Positions 24,370-34,772 are shown, counted from the first letter of the stretch. The stretch: 64,000 bases of DNA from Streptomyces sp. QL37 (GCF_002941025.1 NZ_PTJS01000001.1:7330605-7394604), one strand, 5' to 3'. The notes: generated by a model not told the origin, from the letters alone. Numbers and translations: made by a program.

Positions 24370-25053
24370 ATGGCCCAGATCAACCCCAGCATCCTGTCCG
24401 CCGACTTCGCCCGTCTCGCCGAGGAGGCGAAGGCCGTGGAAGGCGCCGACTGGCTCCATGTAGATGTCATGGACAACCATTTCGTGCCCAACCTGACCCT
24501 CGGTGTGCCCATCGTGGAGGCGCTGAGCAAGGCGACGGACACCCCGCTGGACTGCCACCTGATGATCGAGAACGCGGACCGGTGGGCTCCGCAGTACGTC
24601 GAGGCCGGTGCGGGCTCGGTCACCTTCCACGCGGAGGCCGCGGCGGCGCCCGTGAGGCTGGCCCGGGAGATCAGGGCGAAGGGCGCCCGCGCCTCCATGG
24701 CGCTCAAGCCCGCAACGCCCATCGAGCCGTACGAGGACCTGCTCCCCGAGCTCGACATGCTGCTGATCATGACGGTGGAGCCCGGCTTCGGCGGCCAGGC
24801 GTTCCTGGACATCATGCTGCCGAAGATCCGCCGTACGCGTGAGCTGATCTCCAAGCACGGCCTGGAGCTGTGGCTCCAGGTCGACGGCGGCGTCTCGGCC
24901 ACGACCATCGAGCGGTGCGCCGAGGCCGGCGCGGATGTCTTCGTCGCCGGCTCGGCGGTGTACGGGGCCGAGGACCCGGCCGAAGCGGTGCGAGCGCTGC
25001 GCTCACAGGCGGACACGGCCACCGCTTCCGCGCCCTGGGCGTGCGGCCACTGA
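24370..25053 (+). CDS. rpe: Ribulose-phosphate 3-epimerase
   Basis: Interconverts ribulose-5-phosphate and xylulose-5-phosphate in the pentose phosphate pathway. The 227-residue TIM-barrel protein shows the N-terminal [13 protein letters not shown], the metal-binding [16 protein letters not shown], the phosphate-binding [14 protein letters not shown] and [10 protein letters not shown]. Its substrate is also the precursor used by RibBA further along the window. It stands alone, followed by a SorC-family regulator. Confidence 0.97.
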   Translation: MAQINPSILSADFARLAEEAKAVEGADWLHVDVMDNHFVPNLTLGVPIVEALSKATDTPLDCHLMIENADRWAPQYVEAGAGSVTFHAEAAAAPVRLAREIRAKGARASMALKPATPIEPYEDLLPELDMLLIMTVEPGFGGQAFLDIMLPKIRRTRELISKHGLELWLQVDGGVSATTIERCAEAGADVFVAGSAVYGAEDPAEAVRALRSQADTATASAPWACGH

Positions 25054-25155
25054 ACCAACCTCGGATGAACGCGGCCCGACGGGCCTGATCAGAGATCGCC
25101 GCATCTGACAGGATGAACGGTGTATCAGCGTGTGAACAGCAGTGAGGAGATCGCG

Positions 25156-26178
25156 GTGTCTGGCATCTCGGCGGGTCGGTCAGCCATGCGGATGGGACCC
25201 GCGGAGCTGGTGCAGGCGGCGGCCATGGCCCGCCGGTTCTACCTGGAGGGAAAGTCGAAGATCCAGATCGCCGAGGAGTTCGGCGTCAGCCGCTTCAAGG
25301 TGGCCAGGGTCCTGGAGACAGCCCTCGAGCGTGATCTCGTGCGGATCGAGATCCGGGTACCGGCGGAGCTGGACGCGGAGCGCTCCGACGCGCTCCGGGC
25401 CCGCTACGGCCTGCGGCACGCCGTCGTGGTCGAGTCTCCCGCGGAGGAGCAGGACGACGCCGCCGATCCGGAGAATCTGGGGGAGGTGGCGGCCGAGCTG
25501 CTCGGCGAGCTGGTGAACGAGGGCGATGTGCTGGGCCTGGCCTGGGGCCGCTCCACCATCCACATGGCGGCGGCCCTCGACCGGCTGCCCCCGTGCACGG
25601 TCGTGCAGCTGACCGGCGTCTACGACGCGGGCACGGCCGAGCGCGGCTCGGTGGAGGCGGTCCGCCGCGCCGCGCAGGTGTCCGGCGGCGAGGCGCACCC
25701 GATCTACGCTCCGATGCTGCTGCCCGATCCGGCGACGGCGGCCGCACTGCGCCACCAGACGGGTATCGCCCGCGCCTTCGACTACTTCGACAAGGTGACG
25801 GTCGCCGCGGTCTCCATCGGATCCTGGGAGCCCGGCATCTCCACCGTCCACGACATGCTCTCGGACGAGGAGCGGGCCCACTACGCCTCGCTCGGTGTGG
25901 CGGCGGAGATGTCCGCCCATCTCTTCGACGCGAACGGACGCCGGGTCGGCCGGGACCTCGGCGAGCGGTGCATCACGGTGGAGGCCGACCGGCTGCGCCG
26001 CATCCCCGAGGTGGTGGCCATCGCCGGAGGGCAGCGGAAGGCGGCGGCGATCGGCGCGGTGCTGCGCTCGGGCCTGGTCACCAGCCTCGTCACGGACACG
26101 GCCGCCGCCGACTACCTCCTGACGGAGTTCGCCGCAGGACAGCGCCCGGCGCTGGAGCGGGCCGACCCGGACGACTGA
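25156..26178 (+). CDS. SorC/DeoR-type sugar-responsive transcriptional regulator
   Basis: A 340-residue regulator. The N-terminal HTH (SKIQIAEEFGVSRFKVARVL, around residues 32-51) is followed by a SorC-type sugar-phosphate-binding domain with VGLAWG-like (VLGLAWGRSTIHMA) and late INTD-like segments. GTG 25156 was chosen because GAGGAG is 7 nt upstream and sequence similarity in the family begins just after; an earlier in-frame GTG at 25120 adds 12 residues. Neighbour rpe suggests it senses a pentose or pentose phosphate, but this is inference. Confidence 0.88.
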   Translation: MSGISAGRSAMRMGPAELVQAAAMARRFYLEGKSKIQIAEEFGVSRFKVARVLETALERDLVRIEIRVPAELDAERSDALRARYGLRHAVVVESPAEEQDDAADPENLGEVAAELLGELVNEGDVLGLAWGRSTIHMAAALDRLPPCTVVQLTGVYDAGTAERGSVEAVRRAAQVSGGEAHPIYAPMLLPDPATAAALRHQTGIARAFDYFDKVTVAAVSIGSWEPGISTVHDMLSDEERAHYASLGVAAEMSAHLFDANGRRVGRDLGERCITVEADRLRRIPEVVAIAGGQRKAAAIGAVLRSGLVTSLVTDTAAADYLLTEFAAGQRPALERADPDD

Positions 26179-26188
26179 CCGCGGGCGC

Positions 26189-26226
26189 GACGGAGGCCGG
26201 GCACCACGAGGTGCCCGGCCTCCGTC
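26189..26226. terminator. Bidirectional terminator
   Basis: A 17-bp perfect stem (GACGGAGGCCGGGCACC and its complement) with an ACGA loop, between the convergent SorC-type and terpene synthase genes. Confidence 0.85.
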
Positions 26227-26235
26227 ATGTCCTGC

Positions 26236-27285
26236 TCAGCCGCCGCCCGAGCCCAGCCGCGCGTGGTCCGGGCTCACGCCGAGCACGGACTCCTCCAGAT
26301 AGGCCCCGGGCTCGGCGTACTGGCTGACATCCGCCGGGTTGTAGCGGGGGGTCTGCCGCGACCAGTCCAGATTCCCGCGCATCCAGCTCCGCATCCCGTC
26401 GAGATAGGGCACGAGAAGACCCGCCAGCTCCGGGTACAGGCCGAGCAGCTCGGCCTCCGCGGCGAGGAAGCGTTTCGTCTCGCCGGCTATCTCCGCGCAC
26501 ACGTGCTCGAGCGCCTGGCGTTCGCCGTAGCCGCGGTGGTGGCGGACCAGATGGACGAGATTGTGGATCTCTCCCAGCACCTGCTCCTTCTCGTACGAGT
26601 AGACGTCGTTCGCCCAGCACACGACGTTGCAGGCCGCTTCGAGGGCCGTGATGAACCGGGCGTCGTTGTGCAGCGACTCGGGCGCCCCGATGCCGGCCAC
26701 GATCTCGATCAGGTCCATGCACACATGGATGGCCCCGGTGTGCCGGCGCTTGGCGATGTACGTCGCCTCGGACGGCACGACCCCGTCGGCGCGGTTCCCC
26801 GCCTCCCAGGTGGTGGCGGTCGTCAGATACGTCATGAGGTGCCAGGTGAAGCGCGTGCGCCAGTGCGGGGCGGCCCTCGGGATCGTACGTTCCCACAGGT
26901 CGGCCAGAGCGACGAGCGCGGCAGGCGCCTCCTCGTCCGGCAGGGGCCCGGGAATCCTGCCCTCGATCACGGCGCGCATCCGCTCCACCACGTCGCGTAC
27001 GCGATCGGGGCTGCGGCCCAGGTGCCCGTCGTCCAGCTGGTCGTCGACGAGGAAGAGCCAGACGAACCAGTCGGCGACCAGGTCGAGGTGCTCGCTGTCG
27101 GCGGTCGGGTGGACCATGCCCACGAAGGCGCCGAAGTCGGCCTGCTCGAAGCGCTTCCTGGCCGATTCCCGGTGCACCAGACCCGTGCGCCGTGTCCAGG
27201 CGTCGAGGTGCTCACGGGTGTGATCGACGTGCGGATTGCTCCGCTGGGGGAACGGGCAGTAGATGTCGGGCAGTTCGCTCTCCAC
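26236..27285 (-). CDS. Class I terpene synthase (sesquiterpene-type), product unknown
   Basis: A 349-residue single-domain bacterial terpene cyclase. The aspartate-rich metal motif is DDQLDD (residues 81-86), the NSE triad reads NDVYSYEKE (Asn226, Ser230, Glu234), and a C-terminal RY pair is present (QTPRYNP). This metal motif is unlike those I recall for geosmin or 2-methylisoborneol synthases, so it is neither of those. GTG 27285 was chosen because GGGGA lies 7 nt upstream and gives the usual length; the frame stays open to 27420. No P450 or prenyltransferase is adjacent, so the product may be an unmodified volatile. Confidence 0.88.
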   Translation of the reverse strand: MESELPDIYCPFPQRSNPHVDHTREHLDAWTRRTGLVHRESARKRFEQADFGAFVGMVHPTADSEHLDLVADWFVWLFLVDDQLDDGHLGRSPDRVRDVVERMRAVIEGRIPGPLPDEEAPAALVALADLWERTIPRAAPHWRTRFTWHLMTYLTTATTWEAGNRADGVVPSEATYIAKRRHTGAIHVCMDLIEIVAGIGAPESLHNDARFITALEAACNVVCWANDVYSYEKEQVLGEIHNLVHLVRHHRGYGERQALEHVCAEIAGETKRFLAAEAELLGLYPELAGLLVPYLDGMRSWMRGNLDWSRQTPRYNPADVSQYAEPGAYLEESVLGVSPDHARLGSGGG

Positions 27286-27458
27286 GGGCGGATCCCCATC
27301 CTCTCCGGCCAAACGCGTGACAGGTGTTCCGGGTTCGTGGGCGGTCTCGCGCCTACCGCATGGACCTGCGGATTTGAAGTTACCTGACCCCTCGTCACCC
27401 GGTCCAGGGATAGTGATCACGAAGAAGCGAATCCCGTTCGGGTAGGGTCCATGGGTAA

Positions 27459-29045
<1,587 letters not shown>

Positions 29046-29075
29046 TGTCAGAGGGCCGGACGGCCCTCTCGCACG

Positions 29076-29112
29076 AGTGCCCCTCCCCGCCGACCGTGCG
29101 GGGAGGGGCACT
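29076..29112 (+). terminator. Intrinsic terminator after guaB1
   Basis: A 15-bp perfect stem (AGTGCCCCTCCCCGC and its complement), a 7-nt loop, and a following TTTT. This is the most classical terminator in the window. Confidence 0.9.
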
Positions 29113-29176
29113 TTTCGCATGTGCGCCCGAGGTCATGCGCGCCTGACCGCTTTCACAGGCGAGCACTTCCGTCTCC

Positions 29177-29206
29177 CCTTCAACATGGTTGAAGGATAAG
29201 TAATAT
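29177..29206 (+). promoter_or_regulatory. Operator and promoter of the aldehyde dehydrogenase gene
   Basis: A perfect 8-bp inverted repeat, CCTTCAAC-ATG-GTTGAAGG (29177-29195), is followed by a good -10 box TAATAT (29201-29206). The expected -35 position lies inside the palindrome, so a bound repressor would block the promoter. Palindromes of the TTCAAC/GTTGAA type are used by several MarR-family sensors of aromatic acids; that link is inference. Confidence 0.6.
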
Positions 29207-29248
29207 GAGCCGCAATCAGCTGCCCGCCCCTCTGCGGTAAGGGATTCC

Positions 29249-30709
29249 ATGAGCTCGTTCTTCACCGACCTGGCCCAGCAGTACATCGACGGCGAGTGGA
29301 GGCCGGGGAAGGGGTCCTGGGACATCATCGACTTCAACCCGTACAGCGGGGAGAAGCTCGCCTCGGTCACCGTCGCGACGGCCGGTGAGGTCGACCAGGC
29401 CTACCGCGCCGCCGAGCGGGCCCAGCCGGAGTGGGCCGACACCAACCCGTACGCCCGGCGGGCCGTGCTGGAGAAGGCGCTGCGGGTCGTTGAGGAGCGC
29501 GAGGCCGAGATAGGCGAGGCGATCGTCGCGGAGCTGGGCGGCACCCGGCTCAAGGCCGGCTTCGAGCTGCACCTGGCCAAGGAGTTCCTGCGCGAGGCGG
29601 CCCAGCTCACGCTGCGGTCCACCGGGCAGATACTCCCCTCCCCGACCGAGGGCAAGGAGAACCGCGTTTACCGGCTGCCGGTCGGGGTCGTGGGTGTCAT
29701 CAGCCCCTTCAACTTCCCCTTCCTGCTGTCGCTCAAGTCGGTCGCGCCCGCGCTGGCCCTCGGCAACGCCGTGGTCCTCAAGCCGCACCAGAACACCCCG
29801 GTCTGCGGCGGCACGCTGATCGCCAAGGTGTTCGAGGAGGCGGGGCTCCCCGCAGGCCTGCTGAACGTCGTGGTCACCGACATCGCCGAGATCGGTGACG
29901 CCCTGCTGGAGCACCCCGTCCCGCAGGTCATCTCCTTCACCGGCTCGGACAGGATCGGCCGGCACGTCGCGACGGTCTGCGCGGCCAACCTCAAGCGCGC
30001 CGTGCTCGAACTCGGCGGCAACAGCGCGCTGATCGTCCTGGACGACGCCGATGTGGACTACGCCGTCGACGCCGCCGTCTTCAGCCGCTACATCCACCAG
30101 GGCCAGGTCTGCATGGCGGCCAACCGCATCCTGGTGGACCGCTCGGTGGAGCAGGAGTTCACCGATAAGTTCGTCGCCAAGGTCGCCTCCCTCCGCGTCG
30201 GCGACCCGGCGGACCCCGCGACCCACATCGGCCCGCTGATCAGCTCCTCGCAGGCCGACGCCGTGTCCAGGCTCGTCGAGGAGACCGTGGCCGCGGGCGC
30301 CACGGCACTGCTGCACGGCCGGGCCGAGGGCAATGTGGTGAGCCCGTCCGTCCTGACCGGCCTCGCCGCCGATTCCCCCGTCCTGCAGCAGGAGATATTC
30401 GGGCCGGTGGCCCTGCTCGTCCCCTTCGACGGGGAGGACGAGGCCGTACGGATCGCCAACGACACCCCGTACGGACTGAGCGGCGCCGTCCACACCGGGA
30501 ACATCGAGCGTGGCGTACGGGTGGGGCAGCGGATCCGTACCGGCATGATCCACATCAACGACGGCACGGTCCACGACGAGCCCATCGTCCCCTTCGGCGG
30601 GGAGAAGAACTCCGGCCTCGGGCGCCTGAACGGCGAGTCGATGCTCGAGGCGTTCACCACGCAGAAGTGGATCTCGGTCCAGCACGGCCGCTCGGAGTTC
30701 CCCTTCTGA
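29249..30709 (+). CDS. NAD(P)-dependent aldehyde dehydrogenase
   Basis: Oxidises an aldehyde to its acid. The 486-residue protein has the general-base Glu254 in ELGGNS and the nucleophile Cys288 in HQGQVCMAANR. The NAD-binding segment FTGSDRIGRHV and the C-terminal PFGGEKNSGLGRLNGE are standard. By overall pattern it resembles benzaldehyde/vanillin-type dehydrogenases more than succinate semialdehyde dehydrogenases. It has its own operator and is followed by a weak hairpin and an Lrp gene. A role in aromatic aldehyde clearance, or as the semialdehyde step of the amino acid pathway next door, are both possible. Confidence 0.88.
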   Translation: MSSFFTDLAQQYIDGEWRPGKGSWDIIDFNPYSGEKLASVTVATAGEVDQAYRAAERAQPEWADTNPYARRAVLEKALRVVEEREAEIGEAIVAELGGTRLKAGFELHLAKEFLREAAQLTLRSTGQILPSPTEGKENRVYRLPVGVVGVISPFNFPFLLSLKSVAPALALGNAVVLKPHQNTPVCGGTLIAKVFEEAGLPAGLLNVVVTDIAEIGDALLEHPVPQVISFTGSDRIGRHVATVCAANLKRAVLELGGNSALIVLDDADVDYAVDAAVFSRYIHQGQVCMAANRILVDRSVEQEFTDKFVAKVASLRVGDPADPATHIGPLISSSQADAVSRLVEETVAAGATALLHGRAEGNVVSPSVLTGLAADSPVLQQEIFGPVALLVPFDGEDEAVRIANDTPYGLSGAVHTGNIERGVRVGQRIRTGMIHINDGTVHDEPIVPFGGEKNSGLGRLNGESMLEAFTTQKWISVQHGRSEFPF

Positions 30710-30728
30710 CCGGCCGCCCTCGCGGCGA

Positions 30729-30750
30729 GCGCGCCCCTCGCGGGGCGCGC
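30729..30750 (+). terminator. Short GC-rich hairpin after the aldehyde dehydrogenase gene
   Basis: A 9-bp stem (GCGCGCCCC / GGGGCGCGC) with a 4-nt TCGC loop, 20 nt after the stop codon. It is a plausible terminator separating this gene from the Lrp-type regulator. Confidence 0.55.
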
Positions 30751-30820
30751 GTGGTCTACTTCGGGGGCGGTTCCGTGCCGCCCCCGAAACCCTCCGCCGC
30801 AGAGAAGTGATCCACCCGAA

Positions 30821-31279
30821 GTGCGCCTGAACGACCTCGACGAACGCATCGTCCACGCCCTCGCCGAGGACGCCCGCCGCTCCTACGCGGACATCGGCGC
30901 CCTCATCGGCCTCTCGGCACCCGCGGTGAAGCGCCGCGTGGACCGGCTGCGCGCCGAAGGGGCCATCACGGGCTTCACCGTGCGGGTCGACCCGGCGGCG
31001 CTCGGCTGGGAGACCGAGGGGTTCATCGAGATCTACTGCAGCCGCAACACCGCCCCCGAGGCGATCAAGCGGGGCCTCTCCGCGTATCCGGAGATCGCGT
31101 CCGCGTCCACGGTGACGGGCGACGCCGACGCGGTCGTGCAGGTCTTCGCCGCCGACATGCGCCACTTCGAGCAGGTCCTGGAGCGGATCGCGGGCGAGCC
31201 GTACGTCGAGCGGACCAAGTCGGTCCTCGTGCTCTCGCCGCTGCTGCGGCGGTACTCCTCCTCCGGCCCGCCCGCCTGA
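30821..31279 (+). CDS. Lrp/AsnC-family transcriptional regulator
   Basis: A 152-residue feast/famine regulator: N-terminal winged HTH (SYADIGALIGLSAPAVKRRV near residues 20-39) and a C-terminal RAM domain that binds amino acids and builds octamers (VTGDADAVVQVFAADMRHFE). The start is GTG. It lies 231 bp upstream of the amidase and amino acid monooxygenase genes in the same direction. Because Lrp proteins usually sense the amino acid whose catabolism they control, it is the likely regulator of that pair. Confidence 0.9.
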   Translation: MRLNDLDERIVHALAEDARRSYADIGALIGLSAPAVKRRVDRLRAEGAITGFTVRVDPAALGWETEGFIEIYCSRNTAPEAIKRGLSAYPEIASASTVTGDADAVVQVFAADMRHFEQVLERIAGEPYVERTKSVLVLSPLLRRYSSSGPPA

Positions 31280-31371
31280 CCTCGTACGGGCGTCGGGGGA
31301 GCCGGGCCCCAGACCTGCGGGCGGGTTCGGGGGAGACCGAAATCACTCGTCCGGCCCGCGTGGGCGTCCCA

Positions 31372-31433
31372 CGCAACAAATCACCGTGACGGCCGCTTTC
31401 CGCGCAACGGATCGACGGTGCACGCGCAACAAA
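31372..31433 (+). promoter_or_regulatory. Three repeats of CGCAACAAA-like sequence, candidate Lrp sites
   Basis: CGCAACAAA at 31372-31380, CGCAACGGA at 31403-31411 and CGCAACAAA at 31425-31433 are spaced 31 and 22 bp, close to three and two helical turns. They sit between the Lrp gene and the amidase gene. Phased sites are typical for octameric Lrp proteins that wrap DNA. Binding is inference. Confidence 0.45.
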
Positions 31434-31510
31434 CGCGCCTTGTCCGCCGTGAGCCCCGGGCCGTACCTTCAATACGTCTCCCCACCCCGCCCGTCCCGCC
31501 GAGGTCAGCC

Positions 31511-32308
31511 ATGCCGCCGTTGCGTACCGCCCTGCTCCAGAGCTCGGGGCGTTCCGGCTCCGTGGACGACAACCTCGCGGCGCTCGACGAGGCCGCCGCC
31601 CGGGCCGCCGCGGCGGGGGCCCGGCTGCTGGTCTGCCCGGAGCTGTTCCTCACCGGATACGCCATCGGTGACGCCGTCCCCGAGCTGGCCGAACCCGCGG
31701 ACGGCCCCGCCGCACGGACCATCGCCGCTATCTCAGTACGCCACGGCATCGCCATCCACTACGGGTACCCGGAGCGGGCGGGCGAGGCGGTCTTCAACGC
31801 GGCACAGCTCATCGGCCCCGACGGGGCGCCGCTCGCCAACTACCGCAAGACCCACCTCTACGGCGGCTTCGAGGAGAAGTGGTTCACCCCCGGCGAGCAG
31901 CCCGTGGTGCAGGCCGAGCTGGACGGCGTACGGGTCGGGCTGCTGATCTGCTACGACGTCGAGTTCCCGGAGAACGTACGCGCGCACGCCCTGGCCGGGA
32001 CCGAGCTGCTGCTGGTGCCGACCGCGCTGATGCACCCCTACACATTCGTCGCCGAATCCGTCGTGCCGGTCCGCGCCTTCGAGAGCCAGCTCCACATCGC
32101 GTACGTCAACAGGGCCGGCAGGGAAGGCGAGTTCGACTTCGCGGGGCTGAGCTGTCTGGCCGGCCCCGACGGCACGGTCCGCGTCCGCGCCGGGCGCGGC
32201 GAGGAACTCCTCGTCGGCGAGGCCGACCCCGGACTGCTCGCCGCCTCGCGCGCGGCCAACCCGTACATCGAGGACCGGCGGCCGGGTCTGTACGGCTCCC
32301 TGGTCTGA
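31511..32308 (+). CDS. Nitrilase-superfamily amidase, DavA-like (5-aminovaleramidase)
   Basis: A 265-residue carbon-nitrogen hydrolase. The Glu-Lys-Cys catalytic triad is Glu44 (CPELFLTGY), Lys113 (YRKTHLYG) and Cys147 (LLICYDVEFPE). It lies 46 bp before a flavin amino acid 2-monooxygenase, whose reaction product is an amide; that pairing is the DavB-DavA arrangement of Pseudomonas, where lysine becomes 5-aminovaleramide and then 5-aminovalerate. The ATG at 31511 was chosen since conserved sequence starts immediately after. Substrate assignment to lysine is by context and similarity remembered for DavA. Confidence 0.82.
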   Translation: MPPLRTALLQSSGRSGSVDDNLAALDEAAARAAAAGARLLVCPELFLTGYAIGDAVPELAEPADGPAARTIAAISVRHGIAIHYGYPERAGEAVFNAAQLIGPDGAPLANYRKTHLYGGFEEKWFTPGEQPVVQAELDGVRVGLLICYDVEFPENVRAHALAGTELLLVPTALMHPYTFVAESVVPVRAFESQLHIAYVNRAGREGEFDFAGLSCLAGPDGTVRVRAGRGEELLVGEADPGLLAASRAANPYIEDRRPGLYGSLV

Positions 32309-32354
32309 GCACCCGCCCCCCGTCCCACGCTTCCCCGCAAGGAGTCCGCACCCC

Positions 32355-34046
32355 ATGACGTCCACGGTGCCCAACGCCGTCCAGCACACCGACGCGCAGC
32401 CGCCGATCACCATGTTCGGGCCGGACTTCCCGTACGCCTACGACGACTTCCTCGCCCATCCGGCGGGCATCGGGCAGATACCGGCCACCGAGCACGGCAC
32501 CGAGGTCGCCGTCATCGGCGGGGGGCTCTCCGGCATCATCACCGCGTACGAGCTCATGAAGATGGGGCTGAAGCCCGTCGTCTACGAGGCGGACCGGATC
32601 GGCGGCCGGCTGCGCACCGTCGGCTTCGACGGCTGCGACCCCTCGCTGACCGCCGAGATGGGCGCCATGCGCTTCCCGCCCTCGTCCACGGCGCTCCAGC
32701 ACTACATCGACATGGTGGGGCTGGAGACCGAGCCGTTCCCGAACCCGCTCTCCCCGGCCACGCCGTCGACCGTCGTCGACCTCAAGGGCGAGTCCCACTA
32801 CGCGCGCACCATCGACGACCTGCCCCAGGTGTACCGCGAGGTGATGGACGCCTGGAACACCTGCCTGGAGGAGGGAGCCGACTTCTCCGACATGAACCGC
32901 GCGATGCGCGAGCGCGACGTGCCCCGCATCCGGGAGATCTGGGCGAAGCTCGTCGAGAAGCTCGACGACCAGACCTTCTACGGCTTCCTGTGCGTCTCCG
33001 ACGCCTTCGCCTCCTTCCGGCACCGCGAGATCTTCGGCCAGGTCGGCTTCGGCACCGGCGGCTGGGACACCGACTTCCCCAACTCGATCCTGGAGATCCT
33101 CCGCGTCGTCTACACCGAGGCCGACGACCACCACCGGGGGATCGTCGGCGGCAGCCAGCAGCTGCCGCTGCGCCTCTGGGACCGGGAACCGCAGAAGACC
33201 GTGCACTGGCCGTCCGGCACGTCGCTGTCCTCCCTGCACGGCGGGGAGCCGCGCACCGCCGTGACACGGCTCGACCGGACCGCCGGGAACCGGATCACGG
33301 TCACCGACGCCACCGGCGACATCCGCACCTACCGGGCGGCGGTCTTCACCGGTCAGTCCTGGCTGCTGCTCTCCAAGATCGCCTGCGACGACGCGCTCTT
33401 CCCGATCGACCACTGGACGGCGATGGAGCGCACCCACTACATGGAGTCGTCCAAGCTGTTCGTGCCCGTGGACCGGCCCTTCTGGCTGGACAAGGACGAG
33501 GTCACCGGCCGGGACGCCATGTCCATGACGCTCACCGACCGGATGACCCGGGGGACGTACCTCCTGGACGACGGGCCGGACAGGCCGGCCGTCATCTGTC
33601 TCTCCTACACCTGGTGCGACGACAGCCTGAAGTGGCTGCCGCTCTCCCCGAACGAGCGCATGGACGTCATGCTCAAGTCGCTCGGCGAGATCTATCCGGG
33701 CGTGGACATCCGCAAGCACATCATCGGCAACCCGGTCACCGTCTCCTGGGAGAACGAGCCGTACTTCATGGGCGCGTTCAAGGCGAACCTCCCCGGCCAC
33801 TACCGCTACCAGCGACGCCTGTTCACCCACTTCATGCAGGACCGGCTGCCCGCCGACAAGCGCGGCCTGTTCCTCGCGGGCGACGACATCTCGTGGACGG
33901 CCGGCTGGGCCGAGGGAGCCGTACAGACCGCGCTGAACGCCGTATGGGGTGTGATGGCACAGTTCGGCGGCGCCACCGACCCGGCGAACCCGGGGCCGGG
34001 CGACGTCTTCGACGAGATCGCGCCGGTCGAGCTCCCGGAGGGCTGA
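32355..34046 (+). CDS. Flavin L-amino acid 2-monooxygenase, L-lysine 2-monooxygenase (DavB)-like
   Basis: A 563-residue flavoprotein of the amine oxidase fold. The FAD-binding VIGGGLSGIITAYELMKM is at about residues 53-70, and the C-terminal FAD segment reads GWAEGAVQTALNAVWG. Stretches such as FGPDFPYAYDDFLAHPAG, FGQVGFGTGGWDTDFPNS and GDDISW closely match what I recall of Pseudomonas DavB, which oxidatively decarboxylates lysine to 5-aminovaleramide. Tryptophan 2-monooxygenase (IaaM) is a more distant alternative. It forms an operon with the amidase upstream. The next gene is convergent, 15 bp away. Confidence 0.85.
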   Translation: MTSTVPNAVQHTDAQPPITMFGPDFPYAYDDFLAHPAGIGQIPATEHGTEVAVIGGGLSGIITAYELMKMGLKPVVYEADRIGGRLRTVGFDGCDPSLTAEMGAMRFPPSSTALQHYIDMVGLETEPFPNPLSPATPSTVVDLKGESHYARTIDDLPQVYREVMDAWNTCLEEGADFSDMNRAMRERDVPRIREIWAKLVEKLDDQTFYGFLCVSDAFASFRHREIFGQVGFGTGGWDTDFPNSILEILRVVYTEADDHHRGIVGGSQQLPLRLWDREPQKTVHWPSGTSLSSLHGGEPRTAVTRLDRTAGNRITVTDATGDIRTYRAAVFTGQSWLLLSKIACDDALFPIDHWTAMERTHYMESSKLFVPVDRPFWLDKDEVTGRDAMSMTLTDRMTRGTYLLDDGPDRPAVICLSYTWCDDSLKWLPLSPNERMDVMLKSLGEIYPGVDIRKHIIGNPVTVSWENEPYFMGAFKANLPGHYRYQRRLFTHFMQDRLPADKRGLFLAGDDISWTAGWAEGAVQTALNAVWGVMAQFGGATDPANPGPGDVFDEIAPVELPEG

Positions 34047-34061
34047 GCCGGGCCTGCCGCC

Positions 34062-34772
34062 TCAGCGGCACGGAGTGAGCAGAAAGCGCCCCACCAGGCC
34101 GGCCCCGGCATCCATCCGGGCCCTGAACTCCTCGGCCAGGGGCGGCACTCCACGCAGCTGCCACAGCATCCGGGCCGCCGACCAGGACGCCTCGCGGGCC
34201 CGCTCCAGACTCCAGGCCCCCGCGAGATGGATCAGGGGATCGGCGACCTCCAGCAGATCGGGACCGGGCATCAGATCCTCGCGGATCTGCTCCTCCAGCA
34301 GCACGAGGAGATCGCCCACCCGGTCGAACTCCTCCTTGAGGTCCGGCGGAGCGCAGTCGAGCGTACGGCAGGTGTCCACGACGGCCAGTGCGAGATCGTG
34401 CCCGATGTGCGCGTTGACACCGGCGAGCGCGAACTGCAGCGGACGTACGCCCGGATGGCGGCGGTACTGGAACAGCGGGCGCCAGCAGTCGGGCGGACGG
34501 TCGCCCGAGACCGCTGTGTCGACCGCCGCCAGATAGAGCTCGGCGAACCGCACGTCCAGTGCGGACACGGCCTCCCGGTCCGTGAACGTGCCGTCCGTGA
34601 TGTGCCGGCCCACCGCCTCCGTGACCGTCAGATAGACCTGGTTGAAGACCGCCACACCGTCCCCGGGCGGCCAACCGGAGCGGAACGCACGCATCCGCTC
34701 GATCACCGCGCCGACATCGGTCACCGCGCCGGACGCTCCGGCCGGGATTGCGAACTGCTCGATCCGGTCCAT
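34062..34772 (-). CDS. DUF5995 family protein
   Basis: A 236-residue cytoplasmic protein without signal or membrane segment. The pattern VFNQVYLTVTEAVGRHI and FALAGVNAHIGHDLALAVVDT, with conserved His residues, is typical of DUF5995, a family with no known function that is common in actinobacteria. The ATG at 34772 (MDRIEQF) is preferred; an upstream in-frame start at 34844 would add 24 residues of weak character. It is convergent with the monooxygenase gene. Confidence 0.8.
   Translation of the reverse strand: MDRIEQFAIPAGASGAVTDVGAVIERMRAFRSGWPPGDGVAVFNQVYLTVTEAVGRHITDGTFTDREAVSALDVRFAELYLAAVDTAVSGDRPPDCWRPLFQYRRHPGVRPLQFALAGVNAHIGHDLALAVVDTCRTLDCAPPDLKEEFDRVGDLLVLLEEQIREDLMPGPDLLEVADPLIHLAGAWSLERAREASWSAARMLWQLRGVPPLAEEFRARMDAGAGLVGRFLLTPCR

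Noticed and set aside
26236..27285. Geosmin or 2-methylisoborneol synthase
   Set aside because: It is a single-domain protein with a DDQLDD metal motif, unlike the two-domain geosmin enzyme or the motif I recall for 2-methylisoborneol synthase.
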